A stretch of 64,000 nt of DNA from Fictibacillus nanhaiensis (GTDB lineage: Bacteria; Bacillota; Bacilli; Bacillales; Fictibacillaceae): assembly GCF_023715445.1 (NCBI RefSeq), contig NZ_JAMBOD010000001.1:1426001-1490000 (forward strand). Reading direction: 5' to 3'. Numbering within the stretch: the first letter of the stretch is position 1; every line of letters starts with the position of its first letter. Shown piece by piece: positions 16,444 to 25,067 of this stretch. A program made the position numbers and the translations under genes. Under the pieces are notes generated by a model. The model was not told the DNA's origin. It did no database searches and saw only the letters and a program-made list of their open reading frames with translations.

Positions 16444-17211
16444 TCATAGAATATCTTTCAAAGCTAATCCTACAAGTTTTTTTGTGTAATCATGACGTAT
16501 TTCTGAGAATAACTCTTCCGTTCTAAACATATCAAGCAATGTTCCATTCTTCAAGACAGCAATTTGATCACACATAAATTGCACCGCTGCTAAATCATGG
16601 GATATAAAAATATAGGACATATTTAAATCTCGTTTAAGTTCTTTTAACAAGTTCAGTACTTGTGCTTGAACAGATACATCTAAACTGGATGTTGGTTCGT
16701 CGCATATGAGTAAAGCGGGTTGAAGACTGATTCCTCTTGCAATTGCAACCCGCTGTTTCTGACCGCCGCTCAGTTGATGTGGATACCTCTCCAACAACTC
16801 TTGTGATAATCCGACTTTATTGAATAACATACCGGCCATTAATTCCTTATTGTTCCTAACTTCTTTTAAAAACAGTGGAATGGTATCAGGATAGTTTTCT
16901 AAAGGTTCTACAACGGATTTCCAGACAGGAAGTTTGGGATTTAAAGAACTGGCAGGGTCTTGAAAGACAATTTGAACATGTCTCCTCACCTTCTTTAACG
17001 AATTTCTTTTATGTTGAACTCTAATCCCCTGAAAGATAATTTCACCTTCATCGATAGAATCAAGACCCAAAATCAATCTGGCCAATGTACTTTTTCCGCT
17101 GCCGCTCTCCCCGATAATTCCAAGACTTTCTCCTTGATTCAGGGAAAGTGTAATGTCTTTTAAAACAGGATTTGTGTCGTATGTTTTAGTAATCGAGTTA
17201 ATTTCCAACAT
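16444..17211 (-). CDS. cntF: CntF-like ABC transporter ATPase (Opp/Nik type, metal-opine import)
   Basis: The second ATPase of a nickel/peptide-type (PepT family) ABC importer. Walker A is GESGSGKST, the signature is LSGGQKQRVAIARG and Walker B is LLICDEPTSSLD. It is 255 aa from the ATG at 17211 (AAGGAAGG nine bases upstream); a longer reading to 17256 overlaps the upstream gene by 28 nt. It lacks the C-terminal cysteine segment of CntD, as OppF/NikE types with short tails do. Last gene of the metallophore locus. The substrate is inferred from the adjacent cntLM. Confidence 0.85.
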   Translation of the reverse strand: MLEINSITKTYDTNPVLKDITLSLNQGESLGIIGESGSGKSTLARLILGLDSIDEGEIIFQGIRVQHKRNSLKKVRRHVQIVFQDPASSLNPKLPVWKSVVEPLENYPDTIPLFLKEVRNNKELMAGMLFNKVGLSQELLERYPHQLSGGQKQRVAIARGISLQPALLICDEPTSSLDVSVQAQVLNLLKELKRDLNMSYIFISHDLAAVQFMCDQIAVLKNGTLLDMFRTEELFSEIRHDYTKKLVGLALKDIL

Positions 17212-17228
17212 GCTGATCAATCCTTCCT

Positions 17229-18233
17229 TTAATTCGCAGCGTGACAGGCTACCCAATGAGCGTCGCTTACCGTCTTAATTTGAGGGATCTCATTACACGC
17301 TTCAAATACATAGGGACACCTTCGTGCAAAAGGACAACCTTTTTCTGCAATCAATCCAGGTTCCCCATAGATTGTACGAAGCTCCTTCGTTACTTCTTTG
17401 CTTAATTGAAGTCTTGATTGAAAAAGCAGTCTGGTGTAGGGGTGAGCGGGATTCTGATAAACATCACATGTTCTACCCCTCTCAAGTATTTGTCCACCGT
17501 ACATAATAGCGATTTCATCTGATCTGTTCATAACATGTTTTAAGTCGTGCGTAATGAGGAGAATCGCACAGTTCAACTCTTTTTGAAGTCCCCTGAGTAG
17601 ATCCAAAATTTTTTCTCCGGTCAAGACATCCAAAGCAGTCGTTGGTTCATCTGCAATTATCAGTCTAGGCCTTAACAAGATGGCACATGCAATGGCTGCC
17701 CTTTGTAGCTGACCTCCGCTCAATTGAAACGGATAGCTGTTAAAAACCCTGTCAGCTGGTAAGTTCACTTTGTTTAACCAGTAACGTACTATCTTCTTTG
17801 CCTCTGATTTTTTTGTTGGGCTATGACTCTGTATAACCTCGACAAACTGTTTGCCAATCTTTATAAAAGGTGTAAAGAAACTTTGATAGTTTTGTGAGAC
17901 GTAGGCAATCTCTTTTCCCCGAACCTGCCTCATTTCTTTTTCAGATAGCGATGTGATCTGGTGGTTCCCTAGCCTGATCGTACCTCCTGTAATCTGTAAG
18001 GATGAAGGCAATAAACCCAATAAAGCTGTTGCAGTTAAACTTTTACCACTGCCGCTTTCTCCAACAAGGCCCAGCATTTCGCCAGCCTTGATCGATAAAT
18101 CAATCTGTTTTACTAGGTCTTTTTTTACAGAATCTATCGTGATAGTAAGGTCCTCTATTTCAAGCAATGACTCCTCTGCTGTGTGAACAAGATCACCTGC
18201 ATTTTTTATTTGTTTCTCAATTGTAGCCTCCAT
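17229..18233 (-). CDS. cntD: CntD-like ABC transporter ATPase with oligopeptide/nickel C-terminal domain
   Basis: A 334-aa ATPase with Walker A GESGSGKS, signature LSGGQLQRAAIA and Walker B LIIADEPTTALD. A C-terminal cysteine-rich extension typical of OppD/DppD/NikD (CPFARRCPYVFEAC, near residue 300) is present. The start ATG follows GGAGGGG. It is 17 nt from the permease upstream of it. Together with CntF it powers import of the metal-opine complex. Confidence 0.86.
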   Translation of the reverse strand: MEATIEKQIKNAGDLVHTAEESLLEIEDLTITIDSVKKDLVKQIDLSIKAGEMLGLVGESGSGKSLTATALLGLLPSSLQITGGTIRLGNHQITSLSEKEMRQVRGKEIAYVSQNYQSFFTPFIKIGKQFVEVIQSHSPTKKSEAKKIVRYWLNKVNLPADRVFNSYPFQLSGGQLQRAAIACAILLRPRLIIADEPTTALDVLTGEKILDLLRGLQKELNCAILLITHDLKHVMNRSDEIAIMYGGQILERGRTCDVYQNPAHPYTRLLFQSRLQLSKEVTKELRTIYGEPGLIAEKGCPFARRCPYVFEACNEIPQIKTVSDAHWVACHAAN

Positions 18234-18250
18234 AACTCCCCTCCTTCTTC

Positions 18251-19108
18251 CTAATGCCGTTTCACATCAAGCTTGTCTCTTAGCCCTTCACCAATTAAAT
18301 TGAACGATAAGACGACAAAAAAGATTGCCAATCCTGGATAGATCATTAATTCAGGAACTGTCTGAAAATATGGACGGCCATCATTCAACATCGCTCCCCA
18401 TTCGGGTGCAGGAGGCTGTGCACCGAGACCAAGATAAGATAAAGAAGAGATAATCAGAATGACTTTTCCTATATCTAGTGCCGCAAGCACTAAAACAGGT
18501 GAAATGATTTGAGGTAGCAAATGTCTTCTAATAATCTTCCAGTTGGAACTCCCTGAGACCTTTGCTGCGGATACATAATCTTTGTTCCGCTCCAAAATAA
18601 CGATGCCTCTCACAACTCTTGTGTACCCGATCCATTTTACGAAAACGATAGATATCATTAGATTGATCAAGCTCGGACCCAAAAAACCAGCTATCGTGAT
18701 CGCCAATATGAATTCCGGTAGTGCTAATAGTCCATCTACTAAACGCATGATGACAGAATCGATGCGTCCTCCGATATACCCTGTCACAAGACCTATAGGG
18801 ATACCGATCATCACGACTGATGCGACAACGAGACCCGTAATGCCTAAAGTAGCTTGTGCCCCAATAACGAGCCTTGAAAAAATGCATCTTCCCATGTGAT
18901 CGGTTCCAAGTGGATAGGTAACACTTGGTGAGGCAAGTCTTTCTGACATGTTGGCTGATAGCGGATCGTTCGGTACGATAAACGGTCCTAACAGTGTTAT
19001 GAAGATAATAACGGTAAGAAATGAGAGACCACATATAATCATGTGGTTCTCATTTTTAATTTTGATTCCTAGTTTGATGGCTTTAGGCATCTGAACATTT
19101 ATTTTCAT
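18251..19108 (-). CDS. cntC: CntC-like ABC permease
   Basis: A 285-aa DppC/NikC-type inner-membrane permease with the N-terminal extra helix, the PLGTDHMGRCIFSRLVIGAQ motif characteristic of the C-subunit, and an EAA-type loop SAAKVSGSSNWKIIRRHLLP. It overlaps the upstream CntB-like gene by 4 nt (translational coupling). Confidence 0.86.
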   Translation of the reverse strand: MKINVQMPKAIKLGIKIKNENHMIICGLSFLTVIIFITLLGPFIVPNDPLSANMSERLASPSVTYPLGTDHMGRCIFSRLVIGAQATLGITGLVVASVVMIGIPIGLVTGYIGGRIDSVIMRLVDGLLALPEFILAITIAGFLGPSLINLMISIVFVKWIGYTRVVRGIVILERNKDYVSAAKVSGSSNWKIIRRHLLPQIISPVLVLAALDIGKVILIISSLSYLGLGAQPPAPEWGAMLNDGRPYFQTVPELMIYPGLAIFFVVLSFNLIGEGLRDKLDVKRH

Positions 19109-20046
19109 AATGCCTCCTCTTTTCTGTTAATCCGAGGATCAATGACATAATAAGATAGATCAACTAATAGATTCACGATGACAACAAATATACCGGTTAA
19201 CAAGACGTAACCTTGAATAACCGGATAATCACGGTTAAAGATTGCTTCGACTGCTAAACTTCCCAAGCCTGGCCAAGAAAACAGGATCTCAACGACAACA
19301 GCTCCTCCTAAGAAGCTTCCTATGCTTAAACCAAAAACCGTAATTACTGGGAGGATGGCTGCTCTAAACGCATGAATCCAGAGTATTCTCCATTCTTTCA
19401 ATCCTCTGGCTCTTCCGGCGAGGATGAAATCTTCCGACATGCTCTGCAGAAGTCCTGCTCGCAGGAGTCTAGCGTAAACGACGGCAAACGTGAATCCTAA
19501 GGTAAATGCAGGCAAGATGATGTGAGAATAGGAACCTATTCCTGAAGATGGCAAGATCTGCAGTTTAAAAGTAAACAGATAGATCAGGATTAACCCCAGC
19601 CAAAAATTTGGGATGGAAGCCCCGATCAAAGCAAGGATTCTGCTAACTTGGTCGGGCCATCTCCCCGCATTGATGGCAGCTAGAACTCCAAGCGGGATGG
19701 CTATGGATATCATAATAAACAGTGCGAATGTCGTAAGTTCGATTGTAATCTGTAAGCGCTCCATCAACTCATCCCATACTGGTTTTCCAGTCATATAAGA
19801 CTTTCCAAGATCCAACTGAGCGAGATTCAGCATCCATTTTCCATACTGAACATAGAGTGGTTGATCAAATCCAAGGTCACTCCGGAGCTTAGCTTGATCT
19901 TCTTCCGTTACCAACATTTCATCTGCGTTTAAAATGGTTAAGACAGGATCGCCTGGAGCTAACTTCATTAAAGTGAATGTAAATATCGATAGAACCAGTA
20001 ATACGATAAATAATTGAAACAACCGTTTTCTAATGATAAAGAGCAC
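19105..20046 (-). CDS. cntB: CntB-like ABC permease
   Basis: A 313-aa DppB/NikB-type permease with an N-terminal helix and LAPGDPVLTILNADE, then QYGKWMLNLAQLDLGKSYMT, and an EAA loop ILAGRARGLKEWRILWIHAF. It begins directly at the stop of the binding-protein gene, so it is cotranscribed with it. Confidence 0.86.
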   Translation of the reverse strand: MLFIIRKRLFQLFIVLLVLSIFTFTLMKLAPGDPVLTILNADEMLVTEEDQAKLRSDLGFDQPLYVQYGKWMLNLAQLDLGKSYMTGKPVWDELMERLQITIELTTFALFIMISIAIPLGVLAAINAGRWPDQVSRILALIGASIPNFWLGLILIYLFTFKLQILPSSGIGSYSHIILPAFTLGFTFAVVYARLLRAGLLQSMSEDFILAGRARGLKEWRILWIHAFRAAILPVITVFGLSIGSFLGGAVVVEILFSWPGLGSLAVEAIFNRDYPVIQGYVLLTGIFVVIVNLLVDLSYYVIDPRINRKEEAL

Positions 20047-21588
20047 TTATTTTACATCCAACGTATGAGTTAGGATATAGTACTCCTCGGCTGTAGGGTT
20101 CCAGTTCTTAACTCGGTTATTCATACCTACGATAATGTTCGGATAGACGGCATAACTGTGGGCAACCTCTTTATTAATAATTCTGGCCGCCTTCTGAGTT
20201 AATTCTGTACGTTCATTTATATTACTTGTCGCGTTCAACTCATCGATCATTTCATTAAGTTCTGGTATATTGATCTTTCCTACATTTAATGCTCCCGTTT
20301 CCGTAAAAGCCGTGTTAAAGAAGTAGCTTCCATCCCCTCGAGGTGAGGTGTTGTTGCTGTAAGTTGCGAGATCCCAGTCTCTATTTTCAGCTAAATGAGT
20401 ATCTGCGTTTTCAACGGTTTTGATCTGAATATCAATTCCAGACTTTTTTGCATCTGATTGGAGTAATTGAGCGATCAAGGGTAGTTCTGGACGTGCTTTG
20501 TACGTGATGAGCTCAAGTTTTAACGGTTTCCCGTCTTTCTCCATCTTACCGTCAGCGTTTTCTTTATATCCAGCTTCATTTAAAAGACTTTTTGCTTTCT
20601 CGACATCTACTTTTTTAACTTCATCATTTATTCCAAATGGCAGATTACTATTGAAAGGACCGTTAGCTGGAACCCCATGTCCAAGCATGATATCGCTTGC
20701 TACACTTTTTCGGTCTAGGAGAAGGTCTAGCGCCTCTCTGACTTTCACATCTGACACTTTCAGACTTTGACTGTTGTATAGGATGAAGTGGGCTCGAAGG
20801 CCAGGCACTGATTCTATTTTTAGTTCTTTATCTTTCTCGATGGACTTTAAGCTTTCTGCGGGAAGGTTGTATACAACATCTGCCTCTTTTGATTGCAAGG
20901 CAAGAGCTCGAACGTTTGCATCTTCATTAAATTTGATATTAGCCGAATCTAACTTTGGTTTTCCTGCCCAATACTCTTTGTTCTTTACAACCTGTACCTC
21001 TTGATTCGGTTTAAAAGCTTTTACTTTAAAAGGGCCTGTGCCGATCGGGTTGTTTCTGAATGCTTCTTTCCCCGCTTTCTTTTCTGCTCCGATGTTAACG
21101 ATTGATGTATATGGGTTCACGAGTTCAGAGGGTAGTGCAGGATAAGGTTCCGTTGTTCGAATAGTGAGAGTCTGATCGTCTGCCTCCATAGATTTAATTT
21201 TTAATGAGCCGCCCAAAGATTCATTCACTTCAATACTTCTCTCAAGGGATTGTTTAACTGACTCAGCATCAAGCTTTTTCCCATCTTGAAAACTGACGTC
21301 ATCTCTAATATTAAATGTCCACTCGGTGTTATCCTTCGTCTCCCACTTCTCAGCAAGCCATCCTTCAATGTTTGAGTTTTCATCCAGCTTCAGCAAAGTT
21401 TCAGTAATGCCGGCTCGAATAGGAATAAATCCTGTATGGGGATCTAAGTTAGCCGCTTTAAAACTAAAAGTCATAGTTACCTTCTTTTCTTCTTCCTTAT
21501 TTTCTATGCTCTTCGTTGTCGAACAGCCAGCCAACAGTATAAGGATAAAACACAATAATCCGGTTATATATTTCTTACAACGATCCAT
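20047..21588 (-). CDS. cntA: CntA-like metal-opine binding lipoprotein (SBP family 5)
   Basis: A 513-aa extracellular binding protein of the nickel/peptide family. It has a lipoprotein signal with LLAGCSTT (Cys about residue 22), NLDPHTGFIPIRAGITETLL near residue 50, and ENSNIEGWLAEKWETKDNTE typical of NikA/CntA. It should capture the opine-metal complex for CntBCDF. A Zur-like box (21614-21634) lies directly upstream in a 63-nt gap, so it has its own zinc-responsive control in addition to any readthrough from cntLM. Dipeptide or nickel use is the alternative; the context favours opine. Confidence 0.85.
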   Translation of the reverse strand: MDRCKKYITGLLCFILILLAGCSTTKSIENKEEEKKVTMTFSFKAANLDPHTGFIPIRAGITETLLKLDENSNIEGWLAEKWETKDNTEWTFNIRDDVSFQDGKKLDAESVKQSLERSIEVNESLGGSLKIKSMEADDQTLTIRTTEPYPALPSELVNPYTSIVNIGAEKKAGKEAFRNNPIGTGPFKVKAFKPNQEVQVVKNKEYWAGKPKLDSANIKFNEDANVRALALQSKEADVVYNLPAESLKSIEKDKELKIESVPGLRAHFILYNSQSLKVSDVKVREALDLLLDRKSVASDIMLGHGVPANGPFNSNLPFGINDEVKKVDVEKAKSLLNEAGYKENADGKMEKDGKPLKLELITYKARPELPLIAQLLQSDAKKSGIDIQIKTVENADTHLAENRDWDLATYSNNTSPRGDGSYFFNTAFTETGALNVGKINIPELNEMIDELNATSNINERTELTQKAARIINKEVAHSYAVYPNIIVGMNNRVKNWNPTAEEYYILTHTLDVK

Positions 21589-21613
21589 TATTGAACCTTC
21601 CTTTACATCATAT

Positions 21614-21634
21614 TAATCGTATTCATTACGATTT
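21614..21634. promoter_or_regulatory. Zur box upstream of cntA-like gene
   Basis: Core TCGTATTCATTACGA, differing from the 7-1-7 Zur consensus TCGTAATNATTACGA at one position, with the flanking AA/TT also kept. It lies 26 nt upstream of the cntA ATG. Confidence 0.75.
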
Positions 21635-21651
21635 ATAAAAACGAAAAAAAA

Positions 21652-22524
21652 TTAAGCCTTTTTTAATTTAAGCTCCTTAACTCTTGCTTCCAATTCCTTT
21701 CTCCGAGATAAGAAGATACATGAGGCGATGATCAGGATACCGCCAATGACTGTTTTTCCGTCAGGGATCTCTATCCAGAACAAGAAGCCCCAAAAAGCGT
21801 TAAACACAATGCCAATGTAGCGCGTTATCTCGACAACCACCACATTTTCATGTGTAAAGGCGCTTGTTAAGAACAACTGTCCGATAAGAGAAACGACTCC
21901 AATACAGATCAGATAAAATATCTCTAAAGGTGACGGAATAACAAAATCGTTCCACATCAAAGGTATACTCACTACCGTTGCAGTGGCTAAAAAATAGAAC
22001 ACGATCTCATACGCATGGTGCCTCTTGCTTAAAAAACGAATGGATGTTGCAGCACAAGCCGCAAAAAATGCAGAGATGACCCCTACAAAAGCGTACATGG
22101 AATAAGAAGAAAACTCCTGTGGTTTAATAAGCATGAGAGCACCTAGCAACACAGCAGGCAGCACGTAAATAAGGGTTCTAGGCACTTTTTCTTTCAAACA
22201 GACACCTGCTAGAAATACCGCAAAAAATGGTGAAAGATGAGCAAGAATACTCGCATCTGCTAACGGCATTTTTGAAATCGTATAGAAGTAGGCCAACAGA
22301 TAAAGAGCCCCGAAGATCCCTCTTACTGCAAGCATAGGTATCCCTGTTTTTGAAAAATCCACCTTCTTATGCTTCATGATAATGAAAATGATAATGGTAC
22401 CTATTAAACTTCTAAAAAATACAGTTTCTGAATAAGGAATGTTTAAACTCACCGCTTTTACAAGTGCGTTCATAATACTAAAGACAAACGAAGACAGGAC
22501 TGCTAGCCAGACGCCATTTGTCAT
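21652..22524 (-). CDS. EamA/DMT transporter, candidate opine-metallophore exporter
   Basis: A 290-aa ten-helix DMT protein with two EamA repeats (SSFVFSIMNALVKAVSLNIP; later FLTSAFTHENVVVVEITRYI) and a basic C-terminal tail. Its ATGA overlap with the upstream cntM-like gene ties it to metallophore synthesis. In Pseudomonas aeruginosa the pseudopaline exporter CntI is also an EamA protein, whereas S. aureus uses the MFS protein CntE. Its job here is inferred from position and that precedent. Confidence 0.82.
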   Translation of the reverse strand: MTNGVWLAVLSSFVFSIMNALVKAVSLNIPYSETVFFRSLIGTIIIFIIMKHKKVDFSKTGIPMLAVRGIFGALYLLAYFYTISKMPLADASILAHLSPFFAVFLAGVCLKEKVPRTLIYVLPAVLLGALMLIKPQEFSSYSMYAFVGVISAFFAACAATSIRFLSKRHHAYEIVFYFLATATVVSIPLMWNDFVIPSPLEIFYLICIGVVSLIGQLFLTSAFTHENVVVVEITRYIGIVFNAFWGFLFWIEIPDGKTVIGGILIIASCIFLSRRKELEARVKELKLKKA

Positions 22525-23825
22525 GATCGATTTCCTCTTGCTTTTATTATGGCATTCACATCACAAATTGAAGAATCTTCCCATGGATGGAGTAATGACT
22601 CTTTCATCACTAGCTTGCTCTCTATCTTTTTACACTGCAATTCAAAATTATTAATAATCAACTTCGTTTTCGGCATTTCAATTCCTAACTTTTGGCTTAT
22701 TCCATAGATAACTCTTAGCTTTTGATAATCTTCAAAAGGAATCCTTGGAACTTTCCATCGACCCTCTTCATCTCTGTTTGCATGTTTAAACGGAACGGCT
22801 GAAAACTCAAAGTATCTTCCATTTTCATCTGGTTGTGAGAAGGGATCGATAAGAATAGTTGAATAACGAATATATAATAAATACTCCTGTTTGGTTTCCT
22901 CGTAATTCTGATAGTTTTCAATATCTTCTCGTGAAAGGCATACTTCTGGAACCGGATAATTATCATCGTTCAAGAACTGCAATAAGTTAATGGGCTTTGC
23001 TCCCAGACGCTCTACTAAGCCTGACGTTTCTTTCCAAAGAGCCACCATTGCCCTAATCGTTTCTTTGGTGATCGGTCCTTCCGGATATAGTTTATACATA
23101 AATTTTTTTCCAGAAGTATGAAGCTTGAATATCTCATCTAAAGTAAAGGCATTCATAAAGAGCGCAGGATGAACATATGTCGTAATATTTCTGCATTCTG
23201 CATCGACAGGATCATCCACCTTCTCTGCTTTTATTCCTAAACCGTTTAGAAACCGTTGTAAAACGGTTAGCATATGGCTTTCTTTTTTTGAGGAAGCTAC
23301 ATAGATGCGTCTTTTAAAGGTTTTTGTATGCGCTCTTGTTACTGTAACTGAGCTTAAATATTTTGTAGCAGCGTAATAAGTGGACATACTTATGACTTCA
23401 ACGTTACTTCTATTTATGCAACTTTTGACCAAATCATTAGAACCAATATTCGGTGAAATGAGGATAATTGTCTTTATACGCTCTAAGTTTTCAACATTAA
23501 GTGACTCCATTACATCAGAATAACTATGACAAGGCGTTGAAAGAATAAGCGTATCCCATTCATCTTGTAGATGGGCGCTGCTGTCAATAAAGCAGTCGAT
23601 CTTAGCATCGTAAGCTTTATCGACACCCTGAACAGTAATTGAAACTTTATATTGGTTTCGTTTTAATTCCTCTCTTAAAAGATCTGCATGGGTACCGGTT
23701 CGGTTATAAAAACCTATCTTTTTGCTGAATCCTCTTGAAAGCTGAACAGCAGTTTGAATGGCGGCTGGTCCAACCCCTGCGATCAAGGTGTTTCCAAAAT
23801 TTTTTCTGTTATCTTGATTCTGCAC
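22521..23825 (-). CDS. cntM: Opine-metallophore dehydrogenase (CntM/staphylopine dehydrogenase family)
   Basis: NAD(P)H-dependent enzyme that condenses the CntL product with a 2-oxo acid (pyruvate or 2-oxoglutarate) to finish the opine metallophore. The N-terminal Rossmann motif is LIAGVGPAAIQTAVQL (residues 14-29). The DUF2338-type middle has STPCHSYSDVMESLN, ISPNIGSNDLVK and VISMSTYYAATKYLS. The 434-aa length fits CntM. The start is GTG after AAGGGGGG. The EamA gene overlaps its stop by 4 nt and cntL lies 34 nt upstream. Confidence 0.9.
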   Translation of the reverse strand: MQNQDNRKNFGNTLIAGVGPAAIQTAVQLSRGFSKKIGFYNRTGTHADLLREELKRNQYKVSITVQGVDKAYDAKIDCFIDSSAHLQDEWDTLILSTPCHSYSDVMESLNVENLERIKTIILISPNIGSNDLVKSCINRSNVEVISMSTYYAATKYLSSVTVTRAHTKTFKRRIYVASSKKESHMLTVLQRFLNGLGIKAEKVDDPVDAECRNITTYVHPALFMNAFTLDEIFKLHTSGKKFMYKLYPEGPITKETIRAMVALWKETSGLVERLGAKPINLLQFLNDDNYPVPEVCLSREDIENYQNYEETKQEYLLYIRYSTILIDPFSQPDENGRYFEFSAVPFKHANRDEEGRWKVPRIPFEDYQKLRVIYGISQKLGIEMPKTKLIINNFELQCKKIESKLVMKESLLHPWEDSSICDVNAIIKARGNRS

Positions 23826-23859
23826 AGCTTCCCCCCTTTCTTGAATTAATCTTAGTAGT

Positions 23860-24657
23860 CTATGTATTTACTTTTTGTTTTTGTAGTATCATGGTGTCGT
23901 AAATACTATCTATCCCATCCATCCTTTTTAACTCCCAATCCTTTGAAAAATCTTTTTCTAACGGATAGTTAAATATCGATTTTAATCCGTTGCCGTACCG
24001 AATTATCACTTTTGTTCGCTCTGGCAATAAGTCTTTTAGATCCCTAAGCACATCCAGTTTATTTTTGACAAGAGAAGCTATCACAACATGCGTGGCTTTT
24101 CTCGCAAAAGGAAGATCTCTTAACTCTTTTCCTGAAAAGGAAACAAGAGTTCCAAGCCCCGTGATCTCAGCAACTCTCTCCCCCATCACAACTGCTTCTT
24201 GATCAATGTCAACGCAATACACTTCGGCATTTTTTTCACTAGCGATGGTGAGAGCCGAGACAGGAAATGCACCCGAACCAATAAACAATACTTTGGAATC
24301 GCTGTTAATTTCCAGTTCTTCTAATTCCCGTTTGACGGAACGAGATAGTGTGGTGATATACTCACTAGCGTTCATTAGATGATTGCAAGACCGTACGCTC
24401 TGGTACTTCTCCATCTGACAAAGTGCACGAACTGAAGTTTCTCGTACTCTTTCAGAAAAGGATACAATGTCCTCATCTTCTCCCCACTCTCGCCAAAGGC
24501 TAATGTTGTTTTCATCCGTCATAAAGTAATGAAGACTATCAAGCTTTGTTTTCAGCAAGTCAAAACACTCATCGCATTCTTTGGCAAATTTTGAAAGTTC
24601 ATTGATTTCATACTCGATCACTTTCAAAGACAGCAACAATTGAAATCTTTCCTTCAC
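23860..24657 (-). CDS. cntL: CntL-like nicotianamine synthase-family aminobutanoyltransferase
   Basis: Transfers an aminobutyrate unit from SAM onto histidine in opine-metallophore synthesis. The 265-aa protein is helical in the first 100 residues, then has a SAM-binding Rossmann core SKVLFIGSGAFPVSALTIAS (about residues 124-143), VYCVDIDQEAVVMGE and later TKVIIRYGNGLKSIFNYPL, as in nicotianamine synthase and CntL. The GTG start has AAAGGAGG six bases upstream. It is the first gene after a strong promoter and Zur box. No histidine racemase (CntK) precedes it, so L-histidine is the likely acceptor. Confidence 0.9.
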   Translation of the reverse strand: MKERFQLLLSLKVIEYEINELSKFAKECDECFDLLKTKLDSLHYFMTDENNISLWREWGEDEDIVSFSERVRETSVRALCQMEKYQSVRSCNHLMNASEYITTLSRSVKRELEELEINSDSKVLFIGSGAFPVSALTIASEKNAEVYCVDIDQEAVVMGERVAEITGLGTLVSFSGKELRDLPFARKATHVVIASLVKNKLDVLRDLKDLLPERTKVIIRYGNGLKSIFNYPLEKDFSKDWELKRMDGIDSIYDTMILQKQKVNT

Positions 24658-24683
24658 TAAGTACCTCCTTTGAACAATTTATT

Positions 24684-24704
24684 AAATCGTAATTATTACG
24701 ATTT
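24684..24704. promoter_or_regulatory. Zur box upstream of cntL-like gene
   Basis: A perfect palindrome with the core TCGTAATTATTACGA, flanked by AAA/TTT, identical to the B. subtilis Zur consensus. It covers the start-site region right after the -10, the usual place for zinc-dependent repression. Confidence 0.9.
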
Positions 24705-24706
24705 GT

Positions 24707-24735
24707 ATAATAACATTGCTCTCTATATGCGTCAA
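24707..24735 (-). promoter_or_regulatory. cntL operon promoter
   Basis: Minus-strand -35 TTGACG (24730-24735), 17-nt spacer, -10 TATTAT (24707-24712), two bases from the Zur palindrome. Confidence 0.8.
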
Positions 24736-24946
24736 TTAAATTTATCAAATATTAAAAATCACATTTAGGCAAAAAAAAACTCCCACTTAGTCCTGAGACA
24801 AAATTGAAGAGGTTACAATACTTTTAACTGAGGACACTTCTCCTTAATGGAGAAATCCACCTTAACTTCTTACTCCAAAGTCTCGCCCAATTACTGAATA
24901 AAAAGAAGCATATTTTTTACAAGATAAAGGGATTGTATCTTCGTTG

Positions 24947-25007
24947 TTGGGAAAATCTTGGTGAAACATGTATGATTAGACACATTGTTTAACCCTTATT
25001 TTCCCAA
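24947..25007. promoter_or_regulatory. Long-spaced inverted repeat upstream of rap-like gene
   Basis: TTGGGAAAAT (24947-24956) and ATTTTCCCAA (24998-25007) are perfect 10-base inverted copies separated by 41 nt, in the promoter region of the Rap-type gene. It could be a regulator site or an RNA stem; unassigned. Confidence 0.4.
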
Positions 25008-25067
25008 GTTAATTCCTACCAATATATGCTAGATTTAAATTAGAAATTATTTGGGAGGAGAAGTTAA

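Noticed and set aside
16346-16447. 33-codon ORF overlapping the CntF-like stop by ATGA
   Set aside because: No recognisable product, sits between the operon and its terminator, and three frames there are equally open; kept only as a note.
18528-19034. 168-codon minus-strand ORF inside the CntC-like permease gene
   Set aside because: Alternative frame of a well-supported permease; composition not protein-like.
16444-21588. Plain nickel or dipeptide ABC importer
   Set aside because: The binding protein and permeases would allow it, but linkage to cntLM and two Zur boxes make opine-metal import much more likely.
24770-24840. Possible riboswitch or small RNA between cntL and rap promoters
   Set aside because: No known riboswitch motif; only short, weak stems around ACTCCCACTTAGTCC.
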